From: Mycolicibacterium sp. P9-64
GTDB taxonomy: Bacteria; Actinomycetota; Actinomycetes; Mycobacteriales; Mycobacteriaceae
Length of the DNA stretch: 64,000 nucleotides
Assembly: GCF_008329605.1 (NCBI RefSeq)
Contig: NZ_NPKO01000003.1
Location: 714,050 to 778,049, forward strand
Direction of reading: 5' to 3'
Shown here piece by piece: positions 45,829-54,759 of the stretch. Under the pieces are notes generated by a model. The model did not search any database. It saw only the letters and a list, made by a program, of their open reading frames with translations, and had not been told where the DNA came from. Every line of letters starts with the position of its first letter. Positions within the stretch are counted from its first letter, which is position 1. Both the position numbers and the translations under genes were made by a program.

Positions 45829-46527
45829 ATGGCCATCGACGTGACCGTGCTGCGGGTGTTCACCGATGCCGAAGGCAACTATGGCAACGCCCTCGGCGTC
45901 GTCGACGCAAGCCTGGTGGATCCCGCCGACAGACAGCGCGTTGCCACCGAATTAGGGTACAGCGAAACGATTTTCGTGACCCTGCCCGAGCCAGACGCCA
46001 GTAGCGCCGTTGCGCACATCTTCACCCCCGCCTCCGAGCTGCCCTTCGCAGGACATCCCACGGTCGGGGCTTCGTGGTGGCTCCATCAGCGCGGCACGCC
46101 GATCAACACCTTGCAGGTGCCCGGCGGCGTCGTGCAGGTGCAGTATCTGACGCAGCCCGACGGCGAGTTCACCGAGATCCGCGCCCGCTCGGAGTGGGCG
46201 CCGGACTTCTCGATCCATGACCTGGACTCGATCGACGAGGTCGTCGCCGCCGACCCCTCCGACTACTCCGACGATGCCGAGCACTACGTGTGGGCGTGGA
46301 TCGACAAGGGCGAGGGCAGTATTCGGTCGCGGATGTTCGCCAGCGGTATGGGCATCCCGGAGGACGAGGCGACCGGCTCCGCGGCGGTGCGCATCACCGA
46401 TCACCTGAGCAGGGACCTGATGATCACGCAGGGCAAGGGATCGCAGATCCGCACGTCCTGGAGCCCGGAGGGCTGGGTGAAGGTGGCCGGTCGGGTGGTC
46501 GATGACGGGGTCAGACAGATCGACTGA
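45829..46527 (+). CDS. PhzF-family isomerase-like protein, Rv2716-like
   Basis: 232 aa, shorter than full PhzF (about 280). The duplicated hot-dog-related fold starts [19 protein letters not shown], then GYSETIFV (the catalytic glutamate region), [16 protein letters not shown] and [10 protein letters not shown] near the end. Probably a diaminopimelate-epimerase-like isomerase. ATG 45829 lies 7 nt after TAGCAT (45816-45821), pointing to a leaderless transcript; ATG 45820 is less likely. Confidence 0.88.
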   Translation: MAIDVTVLRVFTDAEGNYGNALGVVDASLVDPADRQRVATELGYSETIFVTLPEPDASSAVAHIFTPASELPFAGHPTVGASWWLHQRGTPINTLQVPGGVVQVQYLTQPDGEFTEIRARSEWAPDFSIHDLDSIDEVVAADPSDYSDDAEHYVWAWIDKGEGSIRSRMFASGMGIPEDEATGSAAVRITDHLSRDLMITQGKGSQIRTSWSPEGWVKVAGRVVDDGVRQID

Positions 46528-46536
46528 CCGCACGGG

Positions 46537-46998
46537 TCAGCTCGACGCAACCCCGCGATGAGCCCGCAACGCCTCGATCTCGCGTTCGAAGTCCTCGGCG
46601 GAGGAGAACGAGCGGTACACCGATGCGAAGCGTAGGTAGGCGACTTCGTCGAGGTCGCGCAGTGGCCCGAGGATGGCCAGACCGACCTCGTTGCTTGGCA
46701 CTTCGGGGGATCCACCGGCGCGTACGGCGTCCTCGACCTGCTGTGCCAGCAGGTTGAGCGCATCGTCGTCGACCTGGCGGCCCTGGCAGGCGCGGCGCAC
46801 GCCCCTGATCACCTTCTCGCGGCTGAACGGTTCGGTGACGCCGCTGCGCTTCACGACGGCCAGCACGGCGGTCTCCACGGTGGTGAATCGGCGGCCACAC
46901 TCGGGGCAGGACCGGCGGCGCCGGATCGCCTGGCCCTCATCGGCCTCCCGGGAGTCGACGACGCGCGAGTCGGGGTGACGACAGAACGGACAGTGCAT
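46537..46998 (-). CDS. nrdR: transcriptional repressor NrdR
   Basis: 153 aa. A zinc ribbon (C3, C6, C31, C34) followed by an ATP-cone ([20 protein letters not shown]). It represses ribonucleotide reductase genes when dATP is high. ATG 46998 with GGAGCGGTG upstream. Its stop is 9 bp from the convergent phzF-like gene. In M. tuberculosis a nitrobindin gene (Rv2717c) separates the two; it is not here. Confidence 0.96.
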   Translation of the reverse strand: MHCPFCRHPDSRVVDSREADEGQAIRRRRSCPECGRRFTTVETAVLAVVKRSGVTEPFSREKVIRGVRRACQGRQVDDDALNLLAQQVEDAVRAGGSPEVPSNEVGLAILGPLRDLDEVAYLRFASVYRSFSSAEDFEREIEALRAHRGVASS

Positions 46999-47094
46999 CA
47001 CCGCTCCTTCGCCGCCATGGTCGGGCCCGAGCACTTCGGACGACACCGAGCGTACCGTTGCACGGCAGCGAATTTGAGTGCGCATGGCGCGAGA

Positions 47095-47532
47095 TCATCC
47101 GACGGGCGCGATGAGGGTCTGCCCTGCGTCGATCGCCGCGGTGTGAAGTTCGTTCAACTCCCGGATCTGATCGACGACCGCACCGACCGGCGCATCGGGG
47201 GCCACCCGCTGCGCAAGCTGCTGCAACGACTCCCCTGCCTGCACTTGCACCACGGCGAGCTGGCTGGGCATCTGGTCAGCCGACTCCGCCGATGCACCCA
47301 GCTGGGCGACCAGACCGAGCCACACGGTGATCGCCGCGGCGACGAGAGAGAGCAACACCGTCGTCAACGGCGTGATCGGCTTGCGGCGGTGGGATGCGCG
47401 GGACATTAGTACGCCCGTGCGCTGGTACTGCAGGGGTGAGCCGGCGGGTCGGCTCGACGCGGGACGCCGCCGGACGGGCCGGACCGGGCGGGCGACGACA
47501 TCGGTGGGGTTCTCGCGGGTGATGATGGTCAT
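47095..47532 (-). CDS. chiZ: LexA-controlled cell-division inhibitor ChiZ (Rv2719c-like), LysM protein
   Basis: 145 aa. An Arg/Pro-rich cytosolic N-terminus (1-50), one membrane helix (about 55-78, [19 protein letters not shown]) and an extracellular LysM-type domain ([17 protein letters not shown]). The M. tuberculosis protein is induced by DNA damage and halts septation. ATG 47532 with AAAGG upstream. Divergent from lexA; the 207-bp gap holds LexA-type sites. A probable -10 TAGTAT for this gene lies about 55 bp upstream. Confidence 0.9.
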   Translation of the reverse strand: MTIITRENPTDVVARPVRPVRRRPASSRPAGSPLQYQRTGVLMSRASHRRKPITPLTTVLLSLVAAAITVWLGLVAQLGASAESADQMPSQLAVVQVQAGESLQQLAQRVAPDAPVGAVVDQIRELNELHTAAIDAGQTLIAPVG

Positions 47533-47610
47533 CTGCGGGCCTTTCGCTATGTTCGGCGGTGCGGTGTTCGCTCCTGTGTTCGAATACTAATCGCTCAGGT
47601 GTTCGATGAC

Positions 47611-47626
47611 TAGAACATGTGATCGA
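47611..47626 (-). promoter_or_regulatory. degenerate LexA box upstream of chiZ
   Basis: Read on the minus strand: TCGATC, ACAT, GTTCTA. Two mismatches from TCGAAC-N4-GTTCGA, about 80 bp before the chiZ start. Confidence 0.4.
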
Positions 47627-47691
47627 ACTGTTGCGAACGATAACCGGGCCACCGACAAGTTCGGGCCGCGCGAACGAATGTGCGACACACC

Positions 47692-47732
47692 TCGAACACA
47701 TGTTTGATTATCGGCGGACGGCAGACTAGATT
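47692..47732 (+). promoter_or_regulatory. lexA promoter with LexA box
   Basis: LexA box TCGAACACATGTTTGA (47692-47707) overlaps the -35 TTGATT (47704-47709). A 17-bp spacer leads to -10 TAGATT (47727-47732), exactly 7 nt before ATG 47740. Transcription is therefore autoregulated, and the message is predicted to be leaderless. Confidence 0.85.
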
Positions 47733-47739
47733 CGCCCAT

Positions 47740-48408
47740 ATGAGCGACAGCACTGACACCCGGGACGCCGCACTCACCCAGCGTCAACGCACGATCCTCG
47801 AGGTCATCCGCTCTTCAGTCACCACAAGGGGTTATCCGCCGAGCATCCGCGAGATCGGGGACGCCGTCGGCCTGACGTCGACGTCGTCGGTCGCCCATCA
47901 GCTGCGCACGCTCGAGCGCAAGGGCTATCTGCGGCGCGACCCCAATCGCCCGCGCGCGGTCGACGTCCGTACCCCGGACGAAATGGCAACCTCGAGCGTC
48001 GTCACCGACGTTGCGGGTTCCGATGCGCTACCCGAGCCGACCTACGTGCCGGTGCTCGGCCGCATCGCGGCCGGTGGCCCGATCCTCGCCGAGGAGGCCG
48101 TCGAGGACGTGTTCCCGCTGCCGCGTGAACTGGTCGGCGAGGGCTCCCTGTTCCTGCTCAAGGTCGTGGGCGAGTCGATGATCGACGCCGCGATCTGCGA
48201 CGGCGACTGGGTCGTCATCCGTCAGCAGAACGTCGCCGACAACGGCGACATGGTCGCGGCGATGATCGACGGCGAGGCCACCGTGAAGACGTTCAAGCGC
48301 ACCCGCGGCCAGGTCTGGCTGATGCCCCACAACCCCCTGTTCGACCCTATCCCCGGCAATGACGCCGCCATCCTCGGCAAGGTCGTCACGGTCATCCGCA
48401 AGGTCTAA
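47740..48408 (+). CDS. lexA: SOS repressor LexA
   Basis: 222 aa. An N-terminal winged helix (about 10-75, [20 protein letters not shown]) and a C-terminal autoproteolytic peptidase. Cleavage bond A111-G112 (RIAAGGP), nucleophile S146 (GESMIDA) and general base K183 (TVKTF) are all present. The start is ATG 47740, set by the -10 element 7 nt upstream. The stop overlaps the convergent TetR gene by 4 bp. A downstream target is visible at 63578-63593. Confidence 0.97.
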   Translation: MSDSTDTRDAALTQRQRTILEVIRSSVTTRGYPPSIREIGDAVGLTSTSSVAHQLRTLERKGYLRRDPNRPRAVDVRTPDEMATSSVVTDVAGSDALPEPTYVPVLGRIAAGGPILAEEAVEDVFPLPRELVGEGSLFLLKVVGESMIDAAICDGDWVVIRQQNVADNGDMVAAMIDGEATVKTFKRTRGQVWLMPHNPLFDPIPGNDAAILGKVVTVIRKV

Positions 48409-49121
48409 TCCAGATTGTCGATGATCAGCCCGAGCGTGAAGTCGAACCGTTCGTGACCGGTGCCCGAGGTCAATTCGGCGGCATACCGCCGCGTCGACGG
48501 GAACGCGTCGGCGGGCAGTGCCTCGAAGCGCTCGATCAGCTCGTCACGACCGACGACCCAGTCTTCGTCCTGGCCGGCTCGTTTCGCCTCGACTAGAGCG
48601 ATCTCCAGCGTGTACGCGTTGACGTAGAGCGACATCGCGTCCATCGCCCAGGCCGCCCGCTGCGCTGGCACGCCACCGGTGACCAGGATCGTCAGCATCC
48701 CCTCGGCCAGCCGCAGGGTGTCGAGGTTGGTCGATGCGGTCGCCATGGCGGCACGTGAGACACCCGGGTACCTCAGGAACTGATCGCGGATCTGGGCGCA
48801 CACCTCGAGGATCTGCTCACGCCACGTCGCAGGGTCCGGCTCGGGCAGCACGATCTCCGAGAAGAGCCTGCCGATGAGCAGTTCGTCGATGTCGGCCTTG
48901 TTGACGACGTGGGCGTACAGCGAGGCCGGTCCGGTGCCGAGGACGTTGGCCACGCTGCGCATCGTCAACGCGTCGTAACCCTGCGTGGCCACCACATGCA
49001 GCGCGGCCTCGACGATCCGCTCGACGGTGATCGGCGCCTTCTTCGCGCCTTGCGAGGCGGCAGAGTCGTCGAGCTGCGCGTGACGGGCCGCGCGGCGGGT
49101 CTTCGGGTCAACACGAGCCAT
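48405..49121 (-). CDS. TetR-family transcriptional repressor
   Basis: 238 aa. N-terminal helix-turn-helix ([20 protein letters not shown], then [20 protein letters not shown]) and a TetR_C-type ligand domain. Divergent from an MFS exporter; the 51-bp gap holds paired AACTTAGTTCG sites on that gene's promoter, so it very probably represses the MFS-SDR operon. ATG 49121. The 3' end overlaps lexA by 4 bp, consistent with later insertion of this cassette. Confidence 0.9.
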   Translation of the reverse strand: MARVDPKTRRAARHAQLDDSAASQGAKKAPITVERIVEAALHVVATQGYDALTMRSVANVLGTGPASLYAHVVNKADIDELLIGRLFSEIVLPEPDPATWREQILEVCAQIRDQFLRYPGVSRAAMATASTNLDTLRLAEGMLTILVTGGVPAQRAAWAMDAMSLYVNAYTLEIALVEAKRAGQDEDWVVGRDELIERFEALPADAFPSTRRYAAELTSGTGHERFDFTLGLIIDNLD

Positions 49122-49135
49122 GTGGCAACTCTACC

Positions 49136-49193
49136 TTGACACAAACTTAGTTCGAGATATAGAACTTGATTCGTGCCCAACGAACTTAGTTCG
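49136..49193 (+). promoter_or_regulatory. promoter and TetR operators of the MFS-SDR operon
   Basis: TTGACA (49136-49141), a 16-bp spacer, TATAGA (49158-49163). The site AACTTAGTTCG lies in the spacer (49144-49154) and again at 49183-49193, where CGAACTTAGTTCG is a 13-bp dyad inside codons 3-7 of the MFS gene. The sites bracket the predicted transcription start. Confidence 0.7.
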
Positions 49194-50612
49194 TCAAGAA
49201 CACTTCCAGCACCGCCGCAATCCCTGCGCCGGGCCTACCAGGTGCTCGTCGTGGTGTTCGTCGCCGACCTGATGGACATGCTCGACTCCACCGTGGCCAA
49301 CCTGGCCGGACCGTCCATCCGCGCCGACCTCGGCGGTGACGAGACCACGCTGCAATGGGTGCTGGCCTCCTACACCGTGACCTTTGCGCTCGGTCTGGTC
49401 ACCGCAGGCAGGCTCGGCGATCTCGTCGGTCGCCGCCGGCTGTTCCTGATCGGCATGGCCGGATTCACCATGGCCTCACTCGCATGCGGCTTGGCCCCCG
49501 GCGTGGGCTGGCTGATCGCCGCCCGCTCCGCGCAGGGCCTGTTCGGATCCGTGATGATCCCGCAGGGTTTCGCGCTGCTCACGGTGGTCTTCCCGCCAGA
49601 CAAGCTGCGCCAGGCCTTCGTCCCGTTCGGCCCGATCATGGGACTGGCCTCCGTCGGGGGACCGATCCTCGCCGGCTGGCTGCTGCATTTCAACCCGTTC
49701 GGCAGCGGGTGGCGCTCGATCTTCCTCATCAACGTCCCGATCGGCGTGGCCGCGTGGCTGCTCAGCTGGCGCTACCTCCCCCACCACACCGGCGAAGACC
49801 GCACCACCCGCCTCGACGTCACCGGCGTCACGCTGCTCACCCTCGCGTCGGCGTGGGCGATCATTCCCCTCGTTGAAGGGCGCGAACTCGGCTGGCCGAC
49901 TTGGACATACGCGATGATGGCGGGTTCCATCGTTGCGTTCGCGGCGTTCGTCGTCTCCGAGCGACGCAGCGCGCACCCCGTCATCGCGCCGTCGCTGTTC
50001 CGAAAGCGCAGCTTCGTCGTCGGCCTCGTCATCGTCGCAGGCTTCTTCGCCGCACAGAACGGATTCCTGTTGGCGTTCAACCTGCTCCTGCAACTCGGAT
50101 TGCACTGGAGTCCACTGGACTCCGGGCTTGCCCTCATCCCATGGGCGCTCGGCAGCGCTGTCGGCGTCGGCCTCGCAGGCGCGGTCCTCGTCGCCAAACT
50201 CGGACGCGCCACACTCCAACTCGGCCTCGGCTGCGCCGCAGTCGGTTCGATCGGCCTCTGCTGGACCATCGTGGCCTGGCACGATCACCTCACCGCGTTG
50301 GCGCTGACCCCGGCACTGCTCGCGATCGGGTTCGGCACGGGCCTCGTCGGCGTCCCGATCTTCGAATACGTCCTCGGCGATTCCACCACCGTGGAGGTCG
50401 GCACCGGATCGGGCATGCTCAACGCCGTCCAGCAGTTCGCCTCAGCGATCGGTTTCGCCGCCCTCGGCACCGTGTTCTTCGCCACCGCCAATCACGGCGG
50501 CGCCAACGCCTACGACGACGCAGGCGTCCTCGTCAGCGCGCTGGCCGCAGCCCTGTTCGCCAGCACGCTACTGCTGGTCAGGCTGCTCCCCGAACAGCCT
50601 CGGCACCACTGA
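49173..50612 (+). CDS. MFS exporter, DHA2 type
   Basis: 479 aa, about 14 membrane segments. MDMLDSTVANLAGPSI (motif D1), GRLGDLVGRRRLFLIG (motif A) and GLASVGGPILAGWLL (motif C region). A proton-driven drug exporter is likely. GTG 49173 is 9 nt after TATAGA, so the message is leaderless or nearly so, which supports this start although no Shine-Dalgarno is present. The SDR gene follows 15 bp later. Both are probably controlled by the divergent TetR protein. Confidence 0.87.
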   Translation: MPNELSSSRTLPAPPQSLRRAYQVLVVVFVADLMDMLDSTVANLAGPSIRADLGGDETTLQWVLASYTVTFALGLVTAGRLGDLVGRRRLFLIGMAGFTMASLACGLAPGVGWLIAARSAQGLFGSVMIPQGFALLTVVFPPDKLRQAFVPFGPIMGLASVGGPILAGWLLHFNPFGSGWRSIFLINVPIGVAAWLLSWRYLPHHTGEDRTTRLDVTGVTLLTLASAWAIIPLVEGRELGWPTWTYAMMAGSIVAFAAFVVSERRSAHPVIAPSLFRKRSFVVGLVIVAGFFAAQNGFLLAFNLLLQLGLHWSPLDSGLALIPWALGSAVGVGLAGAVLVAKLGRATLQLGLGCAAVGSIGLCWTIVAWHDHLTALALTPALLAIGFGTGLVGVPIFEYVLGDSTTVEVGTGSGMLNAVQQFASAIGFAALGTVFFATANHGGANAYDDAGVLVSALAAALFASTLLLVRLLPEQPRHH

Positions 50613-50627
50613 CTCGAAAGGTCAACC

Positions 50628-51431
50628 ATGACAACCAAAGTCGCACTCATCACCGGCACCAGCCGCCCCATCGGGATCGGCTTCGCCGTCGCCAGGCAAA
50701 TGGCCGAGCAGGGCTACCACGTGGTCCTCACCGCACGTGACGCGTCACGCGCAGAGCAGCTCGCGGAGCAACTGTGCACCGACGGCCACGCCGCCAGCGC
50801 ACTGCACATCGATCTCACCGACCCGGCCAGCTTCGACGCCGCCGCCGCATACGTCACCACGACGTTCGGTCACCTCGACGTCCTGATCAACAACGCCACA
50901 CACGGACCGGACTTCACCATCTTGTCTGCACTCGACGCCGACCTCGACGCCGTCCGCGCGGCCGTCGACGTCGATCTGATCGGCACGTGGGGCTTGATCC
51001 TCGCGATGGTGTCGCTGCTCAAGGCGGCCCCCGCAGCCCGAATCGTCAACGTCTCCAGCAGATCCGCCCAGCAGATCGCCACCGGACTCGATCTCGGCGC
51101 GCCCCTGCGTGCCCCCGCCTACTCCATGGCGAAGTACATGCTCAACGTCTTGACGACCACCATGGCCCGCGCCCTCTTCGATACCCCGATCCTCGTCAAT
51201 GCCGTCGACCCGGGTGACACCGCCACCCACCCCGAACGCGGCGATGACGACGACTCACGCTCGGCCGCAGAGAGCGCCCGAGGCATCGTCTGGGCCGCAA
51301 CGCTCGGCCTCGACGGCCCGACCGGAGGACTGTTCTACGACCAGCAGCCGATGACTCAGCCCTTGACGAAGCCGTTCGTCAACGCGAATTCCTCACTGGC
51401 GAACCAGATCTCGGCGCGTGCCTGGTCGTAG
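50628..51431 (+). CDS. short-chain dehydrogenase/reductase with run-on C-terminus
   Basis: 267 aa. Cofactor motif TGTSRPIGIG, a structural Asn in INNATHG, a catalytic Ser in NVSSRSA and YSMAK (Tyr/Lys). ATG 50628 after CGAAAGG. The last 25 residues (from about 243) are encoded by DNA that is antisense to the 3' end of the LGFP gene (51356-51431) and do not look like SDR sequence. The natural end of the protein was probably lost when the TetR-MFS-SDR cassette joined this site. Activity may be kept, since SDR tails are variable. Confidence 0.83.
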   Translation: MTTKVALITGTSRPIGIGFAVARQMAEQGYHVVLTARDASRAEQLAEQLCTDGHAASALHIDLTDPASFDAAAAYVTTTFGHLDVLINNATHGPDFTILSALDADLDAVRAAVDVDLIGTWGLILAMVSLLKAAPAARIVNVSSRSAQQIATGLDLGAPLRAPAYSMAKYMLNVLTTTMARALFDTPILVNAVDPGDTATHPERGDDDDSRSAAESARGIVWAATLGLDGPTGGLFYDQQPMTQPLTKPFVNANSSLANQISARAWS

Positions 51432-53302
51432 TGGCCGCTGCCCGGCGTCCAGTACACGCCGGTGGTGGTATCGGCCTTGACCGGATATCCCTCCGGCGCC
51501 TCGAAGGGGTCGTCGTGCGCCAACCGCAAGGCCGTCTGACCCGGCGTGGGCTCGTCGAGCACGATCGCGGCGTGCCTGCCGCTCGGCGGCCCGCTCTCGT
51601 GCTCCTCCTCGGGGACGTCGGCCGCCAGCGACTCCGCCTCGATGCGCGTCGGTGCCGTATCGATGGAGTCCTGGTCGTCGGGGAAGCCGCCAAGTCGGGT
51701 GGTGGTTCCGCCGTCCTCGTCGTCGTGGTCCGTGTGGTGATCGGCGGGGTCGACGCCGTGATCGCCGGCCTCGTCGTGGTGATCGCCGCGATACTCGTCC
51801 GAACGCATCGACCACGCGCTCACCGGTACGTACGCGGGGTCGCCGACCGAACTGTGATGGTCCGCGGAAGGCAAAGGGCCGGAGTCGGAGTCGTGGTCAT
51901 CGGGATCGTCGTGGTCGTCGAACTGGTTGAGCGGCTCCCGATCGCTGCCACGTCGGCGGTTGCGCACCACCGCGACGATGATGGCGGCCACGATCAGCAC
52001 CAGCGGAATGGCGGCGATCCACCACCACTGCCGCAGGGTGGCGTACCACGTGCCGCCGCCGTCCCTGGACGGCTCCGCCGCGGGCGGCGCCTTCGGCGCG
52101 TTCTGCCCGGGCACCTCGAGGCCCGCCAGCCCGGACGCCAAGCTGGCAGGTTCGGTGGTGAACTTGTTCGTCGACTTGTCGAAGGTGATCGCGCCACCGT
52201 TGAACTTCTGGGTGACCAGATCACCATTCTCGGTCTGGTCGGCGGTCGGCGCACCGAGGTCGCCCTTGGCTCCCCCGAGCTTGGTCCATGCCGCGTTCAT
52301 CGCGCCGCGCACGATCACGGCCCCGAAGTCGGGCGTCCAGAAGATCACCGGCTGATCGTCGGCGGCAAACGTGATGATCCGGCTCATCGGAGCCAGACCA
52401 CCGTCGGTCTCACTGCTGGTCGGGAAGCCCAGATCGCCAGCGGGACCGCCGACGCTCTCGTACTTCGCGAGGACCTGGCCCGTCACCACGTTGGCGCCAG
52501 TGTTGGGGCTGTAGTAGATGTTGCCGCCCGCGAAGGTCTGCACCAGACCGTCGGCGCCGACGGAGCTCGGTGGTCCCTCCGCGGCGCCGAGCGGGCCCAA
52601 TGGGCCGCCTGCGGCGCGGCGGGCGGTGTTGATGGCCGAGGTCGCGTCGCCTGGAACTGCCAGGCCTACTAGCTGATCGGCCAGTTCGGGCGGTGTCGTG
52701 GTGAACGCCTTGGTCTTCGAGTTCCACGACAGTTGGCCGCCGGAGAAGCTCTGCGACGAAACGGCGCCGTCGTACACCTCGTCGTCGGTCGGGACGCCCA
52801 AGACGCCCGCCGATCCGCCGAGCTTGTCCCACGCCGCGTTGATGGCGCCGCGAACCACGCGCGCGCCGGTGTCCGGCGTGAAGAAGATGACGGGGTTGTC
52901 GGCGGCACTGAACGTGGTGTTGCGGCTGTTCGGCGCCTTGCCCGCCCCTTCGTCGATGGTGGGGAAGCCCAGGTCGCCGTCGGCCGGGCCACCCAGCGCC
53001 AGGTACTTGTCGAGGATCGCGCCCTGCATGATGTGCGCACCGGTCTCCGGGGTGAAGTAGATCTTCCCGCCCGCGAAGTTCTGCCCGAAGCCGCTGCCCG
53101 CGGCGTAGACCGTGCCGTCCTTGGGCCCCAGTGGACCCGTGGCGCCACCGCCGGCGTCCCAGGCCTGGCTGATCGCGGCGTCGGCATCGCTCTCCGGTGT
53201 CGCCATGGCGACCGGGGCGAACAGCACCACGGCGGCCGTGATGGCGAGGCCGACACCCACCCGCCTCGTCACACCGCCCAACAGGGTTCGCAGCCCGGTC
53301 AT
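51356..53302 (-). CDS. LGFP-repeat envelope protein, Rv2721c-like
   Basis: 648 aa. Signal/anchor (1-30, ITAAVVLFAPVAMA then TPE), followed by tandem LGFP-type repeats of about 50 residues (GGPADGDLGFPT, GGSAGVLGVPT, GGPAGDLGFPT, GGAKGDLGAPT) to about residue 400. One membrane helix follows (WWWIAAIPLVLIVAAIIVAVV, about 425-445), then an Asp/His-rich cytosolic tail with HDDPDDHD runs. LGFP repeats bind the wall arabinogalactan. ATG 53302 follows GGGGGAGGACGG. Part of the 3' end is overlapped by the SDR gene. Confidence 0.88.
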   Translation of the reverse strand: MTGLRTLLGGVTRRVGVGLAITAAVVLFAPVAMATPESDADAAISQAWDAGGGATGPLGPKDGTVYAAGSGFGQNFAGGKIYFTPETGAHIMQGAILDKYLALGGPADGDLGFPTIDEGAGKAPNSRNTTFSAADNPVIFFTPDTGARVVRGAINAAWDKLGGSAGVLGVPTDDEVYDGAVSSQSFSGGQLSWNSKTKAFTTTPPELADQLVGLAVPGDATSAINTARRAAGGPLGPLGAAEGPPSSVGADGLVQTFAGGNIYYSPNTGANVVTGQVLAKYESVGGPAGDLGFPTSSETDGGLAPMSRIITFAADDQPVIFWTPDFGAVIVRGAMNAAWTKLGGAKGDLGAPTADQTENGDLVTQKFNGGAITFDKSTNKFTTEPASLASGLAGLEVPGQNAPKAPPAAEPSRDGGGTWYATLRQWWWIAAIPLVLIVAAIIVAVVRNRRRGSDREPLNQFDDHDDPDDHDSDSGPLPSADHHSSVGDPAYVPVSAWSMRSDEYRGDHHDEAGDHGVDPADHHTDHDDEDGGTTTRLGGFPDDQDSIDTAPTRIEAESLAADVPEEEHESGPPSGRHAAIVLDEPTPGQTALRLAHDDPFEAPEGYPVKADTTTGVYWTPGSGHYDQARAEIWFASEEFALTNGFVKG

Positions 53303-53456
53303 CCGTCCTCCCCCGATCTGCAATGCTCCCGTAAGTATCGCGCCCGTCAACTTTGCGTCAGTCGACGTCCATCTTGAGGGATATCCAAGCGGTCGTGAGG
53401 TTGTGTCGCACAGGCGGCCCGCGATCTGATGCTCCATCGGCGGGCCGCCACCGTGG

Positions 53457-54626
53457 CTAAACGCCCAAGCCGCGACCGATGATCTCCTTCATGATTTCGG
53501 TGGTTCCGCCGTAGATCGTCTGAATCCGCGAATCCAGGAAGGCCCTGGCGATGGGGTATTCCCGCATGTAGCCGTACCCGCCGTGCATTTGCAAGCAACG
53601 ATCGTTGAGTCGCACCTGAGCCTCGGTGGAGTACCACTTCGCCATCGCCGCCTGCTCGACCGTCAACTTCTCGTCGAGGTGTAGACGGATGAATTCATCG
53701 ACCATGATCCGAACGGCGGTTGCCTCGGTCGCGAGCTCCGCCAACGTGAAGCGGGTGTTCTGAAAGCTGCCGATCGGCTTGCCGAACGCCTTCCGCTCCT
53801 TGGTGTACTGCAGGGTGTTCGCCAGCACGGCCTCCATGCCCGCCGCCGCCATCACGGCGATGCTGATCCGCTCCTGCGGCAGGTTCTGCATGAGGTAGAA
53901 GAAGCCCATGCCCTCCTCCCCGAGCAGGTTCTCGGCAGGCACCTTGACATCGGTGAAGGACAACTCGGCGGTGTCCTGCGCGTCCAGGCCGATCTTGTCC
54001 AGATGGCGGCCACGCTCGAAGCCCTCGGTGCCGCGCTCGACGACGAGCAGCGAGAAGCCCTGCGCGCCCTTGTCGGGATCGGTGCACGCGACGACGATGA
54101 CCAGGTCGGCGTGGATGCCGTTGGTGATGAACGTCTTGGCGCCGTTGAGCACGTAGTGGTCGTCGTGCTTGACCGCGCGGGCCTTGATGCCCTGCAGGTC
54201 ACTGCCCGTGCCGGGCTCGGTCATCGCGATCGCCGTGATCAGCTCGCCCGAGCAGAAACCTGGCAGCCAGCGCTGCTTCTGCTCCTCGGTGGCCAGACGC
54301 AGCAGGTAGGGCGCGATGACGTCGTTCTGCAGCGGGAAGCCGAGGCCGCTGTAGCGGGCGGCGCTGGTCTCCTCGGTGACGATGACGTTGTAGCGGAAGT
54401 CCGGGTTGCCGCCGCCGCCGTACTCCTCGGGCACGGCCATGCCGAGGAAGCCCTGCTTGCCTGCCTCCAGCCAGACGCCGCGGTCGACGATCTTGTCCTT
54501 CTCCCACTGCTCGTGGAATGGCGCGACGCGGCGGTCGAGGAACGCGCGATAGGACTCGCGGAACAAATCGTGTTCGGCCTCGAAGAGGGTGCGGTCGTAC
54601 TTCACTACCTGGCTGGGCGAGCCCAT
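53457..54626 (-). CDS. fadE20: acyl-CoA dehydrogenase FadE20
   Basis: 389 aa, the usual length. FAD-dependent alpha,beta-dehydrogenation of acyl-CoA. Seen: AIAMTEPGTGSDLQGIKARA and FITNGIHADLVIVVACTD (the two family signatures), QMHGGYGYMREYP, and the catalytic glutamate in YGGTTEIMKEIIGRGLG. ATG 54626 (MGSPSQVVKYDR) with CGGAGGAAAG upstream. Divergent from the molybdoenzyme gene. The name is given from gene order in M. tuberculosis. Confidence 0.9.
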   Translation of the reverse strand: MGSPSQVVKYDRTLFEAEHDLFRESYRAFLDRRVAPFHEQWEKDKIVDRGVWLEAGKQGFLGMAVPEEYGGGGNPDFRYNVIVTEETSAARYSGLGFPLQNDVIAPYLLRLATEEQKQRWLPGFCSGELITAIAMTEPGTGSDLQGIKARAVKHDDHYVLNGAKTFITNGIHADLVIVVACTDPDKGAQGFSLLVVERGTEGFERGRHLDKIGLDAQDTAELSFTDVKVPAENLLGEEGMGFFYLMQNLPQERISIAVMAAAGMEAVLANTLQYTKERKAFGKPIGSFQNTRFTLAELATEATAVRIMVDEFIRLHLDEKLTVEQAAMAKWYSTEAQVRLNDRCLQMHGGYGYMREYPIARAFLDSRIQTIYGGTTEIMKEIIGRGLGV

Positions 54627-54759
54627 GGCTTTCCTCCGAGTGCGGGAAGAGGGATGTGGAAAGGGGATTGCTGCGACCCTATACCACCCAACCGGATGGT
54701 TGGCTGATCGTGTACTGGGAGCCCAGATACCGGTGGCGTGCGGCCATAGACTCGCTTGC

